A model generated the notes under the pieces. That model was given only the letters and a program-made list of their open reading frames with translations. It made no database searches and had not been told where the DNA came from. A stretch of DNA of 13,445 bases from Spirosoma fluviale (GTDB lineage Bacteria; Bacteroidota; Bacteroidia; Cytophagales; Spirosomataceae), in assembly GCA_945860325.1 (NCBI GenBank), contig CAMARL010000037.1:1-13445 (forward strand), written 5' to 3'. Both the position numbers and the translations under genes were made by a program. Positions 1-7,955 of this stretch are shown here, in pieces (position 1 is the stretch's first letter; every line of letters begins with the position of its first letter).

Positions 1-2004
1 AACTTCAGAAAACCCATCTTTTTTTCTTATAAAATTTAATTTTTTTGAAGTAATTAGTTCCTTACATTTTGAGAATTGGCTAGATACTGAGCGCGCCATA
101 ATTTTACCATTCCAAACTTGGTCACTATTATTAGAGATAACGACATTAACAAATCGATCGCTTTTCGTAATAAGAAATTCAACGGGCAATCCTTCAATTT
201 TTACTGGTTGGATTTCAGAAATCACTTTATCGAATAATTGTAATGCAGCATTACTAATATCCAGAGTTGCCCCCTCAAACCAAGGAATCATAAATGAAAT
301 GAGTTTGCCTTTCCCATATTTTTTTTCAATTATCAACGGGTGACCACTCGAAGTAGTTGCTAAAGACTTTGCATTTTTTGTAAGCCTTGAACGAAAGTAG
401 CGAAAAGGTTCATTGACCATTTTATTGTTATTCAACGACCAAGCTTCCCCCACACGCAACACAGGTTCAATTTCTGAGCCAATAAAGTTAGTATGCTCAG
501 GCGTCAAAACACCGGCGGCACAAATGACAGTGGCTCCATTTTCCATCGCATGCTGTAGTTTTTGCATCATGGATCCATCCAGTTTTATTTGATCAAATAA
601 AACAATTACTTTGTAAGCATCTAAAGTGCTTTTATCGACCTCCGTGGTAAAAATATCAAAGATATCCCCCCAACGCGAATTCCCCATTGGGCGATGGTTG
701 GATGTTTCAATTTGATTCATTTCTAGTATTTTTTGGGCATGATTTTTATAATCATATTGTCCGAAATTTACAGGATATTCTGCATGATATACATTTTCAG
801 GAGAAGGAGCGAACTCCTTAGAAATACTTGATAAAGCGAAGGAAGAAATGGGCGAATTTTCCGATTTATATTTACCGAAAGGAAAAGGATCCATATAAAA
901 ATTGCTGCCAGGAAAGGCTAACGAAAAAAATCCATCTAAGGCTTTCTGACCTTGTCGGTAGGGTATATTTGCATAATTCCAAACAGTATTTTTAGTTTGC
1001 CAATAAGGAGGTGTAATCCAACCATGGTCCTCAGGAAGAATAATGGCAACAGGTACATCAGGTACCCCCCTTTCATGTGTTTTAATAAATTTTCCAAAAT
1101 CATCCATGCATTTAACAAATGCGGTTGGTTGGGCATTTAATTTATCAAAAAAAAGTTCACTTCCCTCTATTCGAAAATGTTCGGCCCCCGAGAACCACGA
1201 AATATATAAATGACGTTTGTGATAAAGATGCGGAAGATTTTGAATACAACCGTTGATGGCGCCCCACCATAGTGATAAATCAACACCCCACATTTTTCCA
1301 TATTGCCGAGCCGCACCTCTAAAAAATGATACTCCGGTTTGTAAATCATCCACATCATCATTGGCACGTTCAATAGATAAAAGAGCAATTTCGGGTTGTT
1401 TAGCTAATATATGTGCAGTGTTGGCAAATCCAGCTACGGCCCAATGTGGAATTTTATCCTGATTTTGACTGGCCTGAATGGATTTTCGAAAGTATTTCTC
1501 AGTCATTTCATAAGCTTCCCTATGTGTAGCAGGCTTCATAGATAAGAATTCCTGCGCCAGACCCACTCCGCAGGATTCGTCTTCAAGAATATGTTGCCAA
1601 ACAAATTTTCCACTTGTTGCTTTTTTGAATTGATTTACAGTTAAATCGACATCAGGTATTGCTCTATTTTTTTGAGTATAATACCTTTGTACGGTTTCAG
1701 GATGTGAAAGTTGATAAAGAATGATATTTAATCCTTTAGCTTGTAATTCTGAAATAGTAGATACTGGAACATCATGTAATAATTCAACACCCCAAGTATA
1801 ACCCCCTTTAATCATCCAATCTAGCAATGGCGAATGTGCTTCAGATGTACGCCATCCAAAAACAATTCGGCAGGTATCCTTTTTTTTATCAGTAATCGTC
1901 TTTTGAAACAATAACGGCGGTTTTAAATTAATCGGTTGTCCAAAAATAACTTTGTGAGAGATCAAAAAAACAAATAAAAATGAAAAAATTAAGGACGGTT
2001 TCAT
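1..2004 (-). CDS. Secreted glycoside-hydrolase-like protein, 3' end cut by window edge
   Basis: An uninterrupted minus-strand frame runs from the ATG at 2004 to the window edge, giving 668 visible residues with no stop; the C-terminus lies outside. The start is supported by a signal peptide in residues 1-22 (MKPSLIFSFLFVFLIS...FGQ), which implies export. The N-terminal half has the look of a TIM-barrel carbohydrate-active enzyme, with an acidic stretch HILEDESCG near residues 138-146, several Trp-rich segments (LWWGAINGC, SWFSGAEHF) and GWITPPYW near 328-335. Residues about 455-510 (DAYKVIVLFDQ, then NGATVICAAG) resemble a class I amidotransferase-like fold such as the trimerisation domain of GH42 beta-galactosidases. 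I cannot assign a family or substrate; this is a domain-level guess. The neighbour on the same strand is a CIA30-domain protein, separated by a repeat, so an operon is not evident. Confidence 0.6.
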   Translation of the reverse strand, partial: MKPSLIFSFLFVFLISHKVIFGQPINLKPPLLFQKTITDKKKDTCRIVFGWRTSEAHSPLLDWMIKGGYTWGVELLHDVPVSTISELQAKGLNIILYQLSHPETVQRYYTQKNRAIPDVDLTVNQFKKATSGKFVWQHILEDESCGVGLAQEFLSMKPATHREAYEMTEKYFRKSIQASQNQDKIPHWAVAGFANTAHILAKQPEIALLSIERANDDVDDLQTGVSFFRGAARQYGKMWGVDLSLWWGAINGCIQNLPHLYHKRHLYISWFSGAEHFRIEGSELFFDKLNAQPTAFVKCMDDFGKFIKTHERGVPDVPVAIILPEDHGWITPPYWQTKNTVWNYANIPYRQGQKALDGFFSLAFPGSNFYMDPFPFGKYKSENSPISSFALSSISKEFAPSPENVYHAEYPVNFGQYDYKNHAQKILEMNQIETSNHRPMGNSRWGDIFDIFTTEVDKSTLDAYKVIVLFDQIKLDGSMMQKLQHAMENGATVICAAGVLTPEHTNFIGSEIEPVLRVGEAWSLNNNKMVNEPFRYFRSRLTKNAKSLATTSSGHPLIIEKKYGKGKLISFMIPWFEGATLDISNAALQLFDKVISEIQPVKIEGLPVEFLITKSDRFVNVVISNNSDQVWNGKIMARSVSSQFSKCKELITSKKLNFIRKKDGFSEV

Positions 2005-2023
2005 TATGAAATCTTTTTGTAGG

Positions 2024-2142
2024 TTGTCAAACTAATTGGACTTTTCCTGAAGGAGTGTTTCGTGCTGATTCGAATTTCGCAATAATTCATTTTAAATAAA
2101 ACACTTTCTAAGAAATAGCTTCCATGGGTCCATTTTTTATTA
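2024..2142 (+). repeat. Intergenic palindromic repeat, copy A (short form)
   Basis: Left arm GTCAAACTAATTGGAC followed by AGGAGTGTTT, a central TTTAAATAAAAC, then a right arm CACTTTCTAAGAAATAG and GGGTCCA. The same sequence order occurs at 10492-10615. The two arms are imperfect inverted repeats of each other (AGTGTTT against AACACT). The right end after about 2130 has decayed. It fills the whole gap between the start of the glycoside-hydrolase-like gene and the end of the CIA30 gene. Confidence 0.75.
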
Positions 2143-2147
2143 AATAT

Positions 2148-2675
2148 TTATAAATCGAAATCTATTCTATCGATAATTAAATTAAACGATTCATTTTTTT
2201 TGTTACCTATCAAAAAAACGATTTCTTCAAATGAATCTCCAGCAAAATTGGGCGAATTCATAGTTTGCCCTCTGAACGATGGGTACAAATCTTTTAAATT
2301 AATAATGATGTTTTCCCAATTACCAGTTGTTTTAAAGCTGTTAATATACGAATAGTAAGTATTGCGGTTATTCTTGATTCTGAATTGATATTCTTTTCCA
2401 TCTCCTTTTAGCCTTATTGTTACCTTACTATCTTTTGAAGTATTTATTTTATTAAATTGATACCGCAAAGATGAAAATCCTCCATTATTTTCTACTGAAA
2501 CATCACCCGAGAATACCCCATTCCCATCGTTGTCAATCGTAAATTTTCCATTTGATTTACCACCCATAACAGCATCATCAATAATTTTCCAATCATTAAG
2601 ATTGGTATTGTGATCAAAATCAAAAATCAGATATGGTTTAATTATAATTAACATTATTATTAAAAATAGTTTCAT
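2148..2675 (-). CDS. CIA30-family (NADH:ubiquinone oxidoreductase intermediate-associated protein 30-like) protein
   Basis: The 175-residue product has a hydrophobic N-terminus (MKLFLIIMLIIIKPYLI) that reads as a signal peptide or anchor, and then one domain. The signature of the CIA30 family is plain: WKIIDDAVMGGKS at about 29-41 and FSGDVSVENNGGFSSLR at about 55-71. The fold is a galactose-binding-like beta sandwich. The mitochondrial member assists complex I assembly, but bacterial members are mostly uncharacterised, and an exported one is unlikely to do that job. Many small bacterial CIA30 proteins have this length. The gene lies downstream of, and on the same strand as, the Fic gene but is separated by over 500 bp of repeats, so it is probably transcribed alone. 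Confidence 0.85.
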   Translation of the reverse strand: MKLFLIIMLIIIKPYLIFDFDHNTNLNDWKIIDDAVMGGKSNGKFTIDNDGNGVFSGDVSVENNGGFSSLRYQFNKINTSKDSKVTIRLKGDGKEYQFRIKNNRNTYYSYINSFKTTGNWENIIINLKDLYPSFRGQTMNSPNFAGDSFEEIVFLIGNKKNESFNLIIDRIDFDL

Positions 2676-2683
2676 AAACGTAA

Positions 2684-2780
2684 GTCGATAAACTAGTTGG
2701 ACTTTTCTTTAAGGATTGTTTTATGGTGGTTCGAAATTAGCATTAATTTAATTTTAAATAAAATAAATATCATTTTAAAT
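2684..2780 (+). repeat. Intergenic repeat, copy B: left arm and centre only
   Basis: GTCGATAAACTAGTTGGAC, AAGGATTGTTTTATG, TTCGAA and TAGCATTAATTTAATTTTAAA match the left arm and centre of copies A, D and F. No right arm (CACTCCCTAAGAAATAG) follows; the sequence runs directly into the long-form body at 2783. Confidence 0.7.
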
Positions 2781-2782
2781 AA

Positions 2783-3036
2783 GGCAGCAAACAAAAGAGC
2801 ACAAGGAACTGATTTTAACCCACTCAAATCATATTGAATAAGTCGCAGAAATTGGAATAGATTTCACTTGTTGAGATCTTGATCCGATTAAAATTTGATT
2901 ATAGCCATATCGACTCGGCCTTTGGGTACACCAGAATCCACCTCAAAAGGGTGGATTCTTTTATTTTACAGGGTTGGTAGCAAAACAGGTAGCAAGAGCG
3001 GGGTTTTCAGGTGAAATGTGGGTTTGTTTAAATTTA
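2783..3036 (+). repeat. Long-form repeat body, left member of a direct pair flanking the Fic gene
   Basis: This stretch aligns colinearly, at a constant offset of 1744 bp, with 4527-4780. The first block (GCAAACAAAAGAGCACAA, then ACTGATTTTAAC and ATTGAATAA) is well conserved, the middle is diverged, and the last 116 bp or so (2921-3036) is nearly identical, including TACACCAGAATCCACCTCAA, TTATTTTACAGGGTTGGTAG and GGTTTGTTTAAA. Inside lie a 10-bp hairpin (2933-2959) and two copies of GGTAGCA (2976-2982 and 2988-2994), 12 bp apart. Such a hairpin plus short direct repeats resembles an integrase attachment region, but that role is inferred. The rest of the gap (3037-3198) shows nothing recognisable. 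Confidence 0.8.
2933..2965 (+). terminator. Terminator-like hairpin inside long-form repeat
   Basis: AGAATCCACC (2933-2942) pairs perfectly with GGTGGATTCT (2950-2959) across a 7-nt loop and is followed by TTTATTTT. No plus-strand gene lies upstream, so it is either a relic carried by the repeat or a structural part of it. The homologous hairpin at 4677-4703 keeps the stem with one mismatch. Confidence 0.5.
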
Positions 3037-3198
3037 AACGAAGTCAAATAAATTCTTTTATACAACGAACAGAAAATCCAATGCCCAAATTTGTTGATGA
3101 GGCTCCTGCAGCACCAAACTTAAAAATACCTAGATTAAAATATTTCAGATTGCTAAATTACGAATTATCAACTATTGTACTTAACCAAATGAGATAGA

Positions 3199-4299
3199 TT
3201 ATTTCGTTGATAACAATACATAATTTGTACTACGACCACCGGCTAGATCATCTTGTAATATTCCCTTTTCGACTAAGTCTTTGATATCACGCAAGGCAGT
3301 ATCGTGTGAGCATTTGGTCATTTTCGCCCATTTAGATGTTATTAATTTTCCTTCAAAGCGGTCAAATAATTTGTTTAACATGAATCTTTGGCGTTCATTA
3401 ATCGGCGTTTTATCCATTCTCTCCCAAAAATCAACCTTCAACATCAAAGTGCTGATTTGCGCTGCGGTGTCCAATAGCGCTTTGTGAACACATTGAAGAA
3501 ACCAATGAATCCAATCCGTGATGTCCCCGTCGCTATGTTGGACTTTTTGCAATATGGCATAATAATTTTTTTTCTGGACCAACATTTGACTCGACATACT
3601 GTAAAAACGCTCTGAAGACTTTTCTGCTCTTGCCAAAAACAAATCACTAATCGCACGGGCAATACGTCCATTTCCATCGTCAAAGGGATGTATAATGATA
3701 AACCAAAAATGCGCAATAGCAGCTTTTATCACAGGATCCATAGGTAAATCGCGATGTAGCCAATCTAGAAAAATATCCATTTCCTGTTGGACGCGGGCAG
3801 CTTCCACCGCCACATAATGCACCTTTTCCCTACCCAAAGCACCAGATACAATTTGCATTTCTCCATTCCGATAGCGGCCCACATCAATTTTATACATACC
3901 ACTATAGCCGGTAGGAAAAAGTGCAGCATGCCAACCGAATAATCGCTCTTGGCTAATCGGGCTTTCAAAATTTTGGGTTGCATCTAAAACCATATCCACA
4001 ACACCTTCCACATTCCGATCGACTGCCGCTAATCCACCCACATCTATTCCCAATCGAATGGCCACAGAAGAGCGAACGTGATCATAGTTCAGTCGCTCAC
4101 CTTCAATCTCAGACGATTTGACGACATCCAAGGTCAAACAGTTCAGCTTGGCGTCTTGGCGGGACTGAAATCCGATAGCATTCATTTGACCCGAAATTTT
4201 ACCCTGTATGAGGCGCACTTCTCCTAAAAGCGCATTAAATTCCGCATCTTTCCATGTAAAATTTGGCCAGCTTGGTGATTGATAAATGTATTTCGCCAT
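3199..4299 (-). CDS. Fic/DOC family protein with DUF4172 N-terminal domain and C-terminal winged helix
   Basis: The 366-residue product has three parts. Residues 1-90 are a DUF4172-type N-terminal domain containing the inhibitory helix motif SSEIEG (62-67), matching (S/T)xxxE(G/N). The Fic core carries the complete catalytic motif HPFDDGNGRIAR (204-215) with His204 intact, so it should be able to transfer AMP or a related group from a nucleotide to a target hydroxyl. Residues 300-366 look like a winged helix-turn-helix (TALRDIKDLVEKGIL, then a GGRST wing). The internal inhibitory motif makes this a class II, self-restrained Fic protein, which explains the lack of a neighbouring antitoxin gene. 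The target is unknown. The start fits the conserved N-terminus. The gene is alone, flanked by direct repeats, with an operator-like palindrome 35 bp upstream that the winged helix may bind. Confidence 0.93.
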   Translation of the reverse strand: MAKYIYQSPSWPNFTWKDAEFNALLGEVRLIQGKISGQMNAIGFQSRQDAKLNCLTLDVVKSSEIEGERLNYDHVRSSVAIRLGIDVGGLAAVDRNVEGVVDMVLDATQNFESPISQERLFGWHAALFPTGYSGMYKIDVGRYRNGEMQIVSGALGREKVHYVAVEAARVQQEMDIFLDWLHRDLPMDPVIKAAIAHFWFIIIHPFDDGNGRIARAISDLFLARAEKSSERFYSMSSQMLVQKKNYYAILQKVQHSDGDITDWIHWFLQCVHKALLDTAAQISTLMLKVDFWERMDKTPINERQRFMLNKLFDRFEGKLITSKWAKMTKCSHDTALRDIKDLVEKGILQDDLAGGRSTNYVLLSTK

Positions 4300-4333
4300 A
4301 TTAAACTAAATTTAATGCGGTAAATATACCCAT

Positions 4334-4377
4334 TATTCTACGCAAATATGCGTAGAATATGAAAATTATTCGACGCA
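4334..4377. promoter_or_regulatory. Operator-like triple half-site upstream of the Fic gene
   Basis: TATTCTACGCA (4334-4344) and TGCGTAGAATA (4349-4359) form a perfect 11-bp inverted repeat around AATA. A third half-site, TATTCGACGCA (4367-4377), is in the same orientation as the first with one mismatch and starts exactly 33 bp after it, about three helical turns. The block lies 35-78 bp upstream of the Fic ATG, where the promoter should be. Binding by the Fic protein's own winged helix, giving autoregulation, is inference. Confidence 0.7.
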
Positions 4378-4477
4378 TATTTTTTTGAAAATAAAATGAT
4401 TTTAGTATTAAAAGTGAAGTTTGAACTCCACCAATTTTAGGAAAGGTATAATAATTTATTACTTAAGTACTATTTCG

Positions 4478-4526
4478 AGAATTTCATTTTAAATAAAACA
4501 AATTCCAACTGATTTAACGGTATGGA
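4478..4526 (+). repeat. Repeat centre fragment before copy C
   Basis: ATTTCATTTTAAATAAAAC matches the centre of the short form (10552-10573), but the left arm is missing upstream. It continues with AACTGATTTAACGGTATGG, which resembles AACTCATTTAATGGTATTA in copy F (7826 onward). Confidence 0.6.
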
Positions 4527-4780
4527 GAAGCAAACAAGAGAGCACAATAAACTGATTTTAACTCACTTGAAACGAATTGAATAATCTAACTTTCGTTAAT
4601 TGTTATGATTCGGGTTTCGTCCTGATTCTAATTAAGATTTAACTGTGACATGAAAGAGTCGACCTTTGTGTACACCAGAATCCACCTCAACAGGGCGGAT
4701 TCTCTTATTTTACAGGGTTGGTAGCAAAACAGGTAGCACGAGAGGGGGTTTCAGTCGGAATGAGGGTTTGTTTAAAATTA
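4527..4780 (+). repeat. Long-form repeat body, right member of a direct pair flanking the Fic gene
   Basis: This is the partner of 2783-3036. It shares the opening block (GCAAACAAGAGAGCACAA, ACTGATTTTAAC, ATTGAATAA), the hairpin (4677-4686 with 4694-4703, one mismatch), and the two GGTAGCA copies at 4720-4726 and 4732-4738. The net length is the same as in the left member. The 4300-4526 part upstream holds the operator-like site and the repeat-centre fragment. Confidence 0.8.
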
Positions 4781-4830
4781 AACACTGCCTAAGAAATAAC
4801 CTCTATCGGCTCACGATTGCTAACAATTTA
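4781..4830 (+). repeat. Intergenic repeat, copy C: right arm
   Basis: AACACTGCCTAAGAAATAAC, CTATCGG and GATTGCTAACAATTTA match the right arm at 10571-10620 at about 39 of 50 positions. It directly follows the long-form body, whereas the left member of the pair has no right arm. The short remainder to 4896 shows nothing recognisable. Confidence 0.7.
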
Positions 4831-4896
4831 CAGTTGCAAAACTAAATGCTTTGACCTATAATTTTATCTTAAATTTTAGCCAATCAATGACCTTGC

Positions 4897-7575
4897 TTAT
4901 TGATATAATTGATTAAATAATAGCTTAAACGTACTATGCGTCTGGCCACGGAACGTGATTTCTGGACCATAGACGAATAATTTTCCGGCGCCAACTTTCG
5001 CCTCAAACGCCGCCACTCCATCCTGTAAATAGGCCTGACCAAAGGCCCAACCGCTTCGCAAGGTTTTATCTGAGGCATACCAGGCCAAAGGCTTTACAAC
5101 CTGCTGGGCGATCGCATCCGGCTGTAATTTAAACACCGGACTCATACCAAAATACACATCGGCCTTCGTCGACATCCCCCAGTTCGCCCGCGTATCCGGA
5201 TCCACTGCCACCTGCATCACACTGCCCGGAATGTAAAATTTCTCTCCAGGTAAATTTCGCTCCTTGCCCGCGACCATTTCCACCAAGGCATTCCGAACGG
5301 GTAATCCCAAATGATAGGCTAAATTGGCACTCGACCCAATCGTCACAATATCCCCTCCGGCTTCCAAAAAGGCCTTTAACGAAGGAATGGATTTCTCGGT
5401 GATCTTGCCCATTTGCGCATGGTATTCCGTTGGAATATCCGCTTCCTTGGGTTCTCTTTCAAAAGAATCATCCCGAGAAACCGTTTGGCCTTTTAGTCCA
5501 GGAATCGCCCCACCCATGAACACGATCACATCGTATTTGGACTTCAAATTCCCGAGATCGATTTCTTTGGCATATAAAAGGCTAAACGTAAATTGATGCT
5601 GTTCCAAAATCCAACGCACCCAGCCAGCTGACATCGACCCTCCGTAGGTATCCCATAAAGCAATTCGACGAGTCTTCACTGGAATCGTAGCCGAGCTTGC
5701 CGATAAGCCTTGAACCTTAATGCCGTATTTAAGCGATCCTTCGGCCAATAATTTCTTCGCCGCATCCGAAGATTTAATAACAAAATGATCTTTGTTTTTT
5801 GTCAGCTCCAACCCCGCCTTTAACGCCTCATTCACTAATGAAAACGAAGCATTATTTTGAGTAGAAAAACCATAATAAGCAAAATTCCCCGCCGGAAATC
5901 CACCCACCGCTTTTTCCAATACCCCATACGGCAAGGTCTCCAATGGCATATCTACCGCCTCCAAAATCCGATCAAATTTCACCCCCATTGTATACGCCGG
6001 CGTCCAACCCGCCGAATCATAGGGACGCACAGGTGGACCCCCTGGATATAGAAAATCATTCGGATGATCTTGCGGCTCAAACATGTCCAACACATGCGGC
6101 CGGAACGCCTGATTCGTTTTCACCACATAAGATCCTGCTGGATATTTTTTTCCAGCGATCTCAAAAGCCGTTGTGGCCTTTTCAATCCGAATTCCACTTT
6201 GTATCAAAATGTTAATAAATGCTACCGCCGAGGTGCTTTGATCTGCCGGAATCACATAGGCACGTGAATCACGCAAACTTTGGTTTTGATATATCTTTGC
6301 ATAATAGGCCAATGGTAAGGTATCTATTCGCGCCTCCGGATTCTTGATATCTGTCCGATACAATTCTTGGATCAATTCTACCTTTTTGGGCGAAAGCGTC
6401 CAATAATCTTTGGATCCGTTTTCAATCGACTTCCGACCCATCTTATAAATGTTCATCAGCACCTCGTCCTTGTAGCGCGCCGCGTAATTTAGCATTGCAT
6501 AATTCATCGAAATCGAATAATCGATGGAATTCCTAAATAGCCATTTTTGAGGCGTAATCGGGAAAGGCAAACCGCTATTCGGGATTAATCGCTGCGGAAC
6601 CAAAGGAATTTTCATCGGCGTAGGACTTCCGATGATTTCGGTTAATACCCCGATGATATTGTGGTAATAAGCCGTCGTCCGCAAACCCCCATTCCACCAA
6701 GTCGAATAGGCGGAGCCCCCTTTCATCGTATAGCCGGGTTTTCCCTCGGCGTTCAGCCGACTGCTCATCGCCGCCCCTATGGCATCGATTCCAGTGACCA
6801 ATAAAGGATCGTAGACATAATTAAATGGATCGCGATATGGAGGTCCAGCCACTACGGTTCCCATCGGGCCTGCTTGGTGGTGATTGTAGAGAAATTGAGG
6901 CATCCACTCGATGTATTGCTGGCGACTCATATTCTTCGACTCACTCATGTTCATCATGTAAAAATCACGGTTATTGTCATGACCGATGTACTTTTGGTAC
7001 AAACGAGGCAAATTCGCGTAGGACCGTTTCAAGGTATCCTCATTCCGCATATACCAAGACGATACCAATTCCTGCCCATCTGGATTCGCATGTACAAAAA
7101 GGATGATGGTATTTTTAAGAATACGTTGAGTTTCTTCATCATTGCGCGTCAAAAACTGGTACATCGTTTCGATCCATTGGTGGATTCCCACAGTTTCGGT
7201 GGCGTGTAAACCTCCGTCGATCCACACGACCGCTTTTCCTTCTTTGGCTAATTGACTCGCTTCGGATTCCGAAAGGCCTTCGGCGCGGGCCATTTTTTGG
7301 GAAATAGCTTTGTATTTGGCCAAATTCTTGATATTCGCTGGATCTGACACAATCGCCATGTATTGATTACGACCTTCTTCTGTTTTGCCAATGGATTGCA
7401 ATTTCATACGCGGCGAAACCGCGGCAACTTTTTTCAAATAGGCCTCTGTTTGGCTAAAAGTAGCTAATTGATAATTATCCCCGATGGAGAATCCGAAATG
7501 AGATTTAGGACTTGGGATCGATTGCGCAAGAGAAAAAAAGGAAAGACAGACAAAAACGAGTGTATATTTTTTCAT
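4897..7575 (-). CDS. Secreted M14-family zinc metallopeptidase with C-terminal amidotransferase-like domain
   Basis: I place the start at the internal ATG (7575), giving 892 residues that begin with a clear signal peptide (MKKYTLVFVCLSFFSLAQS); the open frame extends 24 residues upstream, but those would bury the signal peptide. The catalytic domain spans roughly 30-380. The zinc motif HATE (His124, Glu127) sits in WIDGGLHATETVG, a VHANPDGQE strand-loop follows at 161-169, the probable third ligand is in NHHQAG (231-236), and LTEIIG near 311-316 may hold the general base. Residues about 635-790 (RRIALWDTYGGS, YDVIVFMGGAIPG, GGDIVTIGSSANLAYH) resemble a class I amidotransferase-like fold. The family hydrolyses peptides from the C-terminus; the exact substrate is unknown. 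Base composition is visibly richer in G+C than in the neighbouring nitrilase gene, with many GCC, CGC and ATC codons. Confidence 0.9.
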   Translation of the reverse strand: MKKYTLVFVCLSFFSLAQSIPSPKSHFGFSIGDNYQLATFSQTEAYLKKVAAVSPRMKLQSIGKTEEGRNQYMAIVSDPANIKNLAKYKAISQKMARAEGLSESEASQLAKEGKAVVWIDGGLHATETVGIHQWIETMYQFLTRNDEETQRILKNTIILFVHANPDGQELVSSWYMRNEDTLKRSYANLPRLYQKYIGHDNNRDFYMMNMSESKNMSRQQYIEWMPQFLYNHHQAGPMGTVVAGPPYRDPFNYVYDPLLVTGIDAIGAAMSSRLNAEGKPGYTMKGGSAYSTWWNGGLRTTAYYHNIIGVLTEIIGSPTPMKIPLVPQRLIPNSGLPFPITPQKWLFRNSIDYSISMNYAMLNYAARYKDEVLMNIYKMGRKSIENGSKDYWTLSPKKVELIQELYRTDIKNPEARIDTLPLAYYAKIYQNQSLRDSRAYVIPADQSTSAVAFINILIQSGIRIEKATTAFEIAGKKYPAGSYVVKTNQAFRPHVLDMFEPQDHPNDFLYPGGPPVRPYDSAGWTPAYTMGVKFDRILEAVDMPLETLPYGVLEKAVGGFPAGNFAYYGFSTQNNASFSLVNEALKAGLELTKNKDHFVIKSSDAAKKLLAEGSLKYGIKVQGLSASSATIPVKTRRIALWDTYGGSMSAGWVRWILEQHQFTFSLLYAKEIDLGNLKSKYDVIVFMGGAIPGLKGQTVSRDDSFEREPKEADIPTEYHAQMGKITEKSIPSLKAFLEAGGDIVTIGSSANLAYHLGLPVRNALVEMVAGKERNLPGEKFYIPGSVMQVAVDPDTRANWGMSTKADVYFGMSPVFKLQPDAIAQQVVKPLAWYASDKTLRSGWAFGQAYLQDGVAAFEAKVGAGKLFVYGPEITFRGQTHSTFKLLFNQLYQ

Positions 7576-7955
7576 ATGAGAAATTTTTAATTTTTTTAAT
7601 AATCCGTTGCATTCAACTCCCTTAATTTCATGAACAAGATGAATCATTTCACCTTTACCTCGGGCAAATACAAAATTTGATAAGAGAAGTAAAGCTATTT
7701 TTATTTATTCATTAGAACTTAAATTAAAAGATATTGTTGGCCGACGTCAAACTAAATTATAATTATTTTTAAACAGTGTTTAGTTCGATATCAAATTTAG
7801 CATTAATTTCATTTTAAATTAAATAAACTCATTTAATGGTATTAAGCAGGAAATAAGGACTTACCTATACAATTCCACTATTCGATTTTTAGGTTAAAAT
7901 ATCTTATAAGAAAATATATAAATAAAAAAATATTGGATTCAATAATAAAATAAAT
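7576..7955. other. Divergent intergenic region between M14 peptidase and nitrilase genes
   Basis: Both flanking genes start here and read outward, so promoters for each must lie in this gap, but I could not identify a convincing Bacteroidota -33/-7 pair. The only recognisable content is repeat copy F (7745-7860). The last 95 bases before the nitrilase ATG are extremely AT-rich. Confidence 0.6.
7745..7860 (+). repeat. Intergenic repeat, copy F: left arm, centre and beginning of long body
   Basis: CGTCAAACTAAATTATAATT, AACAGTGTTTAG, then TTTAGCATTAATTTCATTTT match the left arm and centre of copy D. The following AACTCATTTAATGGTATTA and GCAGGAAATAAGGAC resemble the start of the long form near 4507-4540. 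The match then fades and no right arm follows before the nitrilase gene. Confidence 0.7.

Noticed and set aside
936..1462. Short open frames on both strands inside the 1-2004 region
   Set aside because: The minus-strand frame from 2004 is open throughout to the window edge with a sensible protein sequence, so these are shadows.
2900..2933. A tRNA 3' end (ATCGACTCGGCC...ACACCA) before the hairpin
   Set aside because: A T-loop-like string and a CCA-like end exist, but the T-stem does not pair properly, spacing to CCA is wrong and no anticodon or D arm can be folded upstream.
2975..2994. The GGTAGCA pair as a CRISPR or tandem repeat array
   Set aside because: Only two 7-bp units occur at each location, with no spacer array or cas genes.
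3444..3983. Additional minus-strand open frames within the Fic gene
   Set aside because: They overlap the intact Fic frame out of phase and have no family features; the Fic motif region reads correctly in the main frame, so there is no frameshift.
5857..7209. Several plus-strand open frames of 60-110 codons opposite the M14 peptidase gene
   Set aside because: They are antisense to a clearly coding gene, show no recognisable domain and are explained by its G+C-richer codon use.
7576..7647. Upstream ATG at 7647 as the start of the M14 peptidase
   Set aside because: It would add 24 polar residues before a perfect signal peptide; the ATG at 7575 is much more likely.
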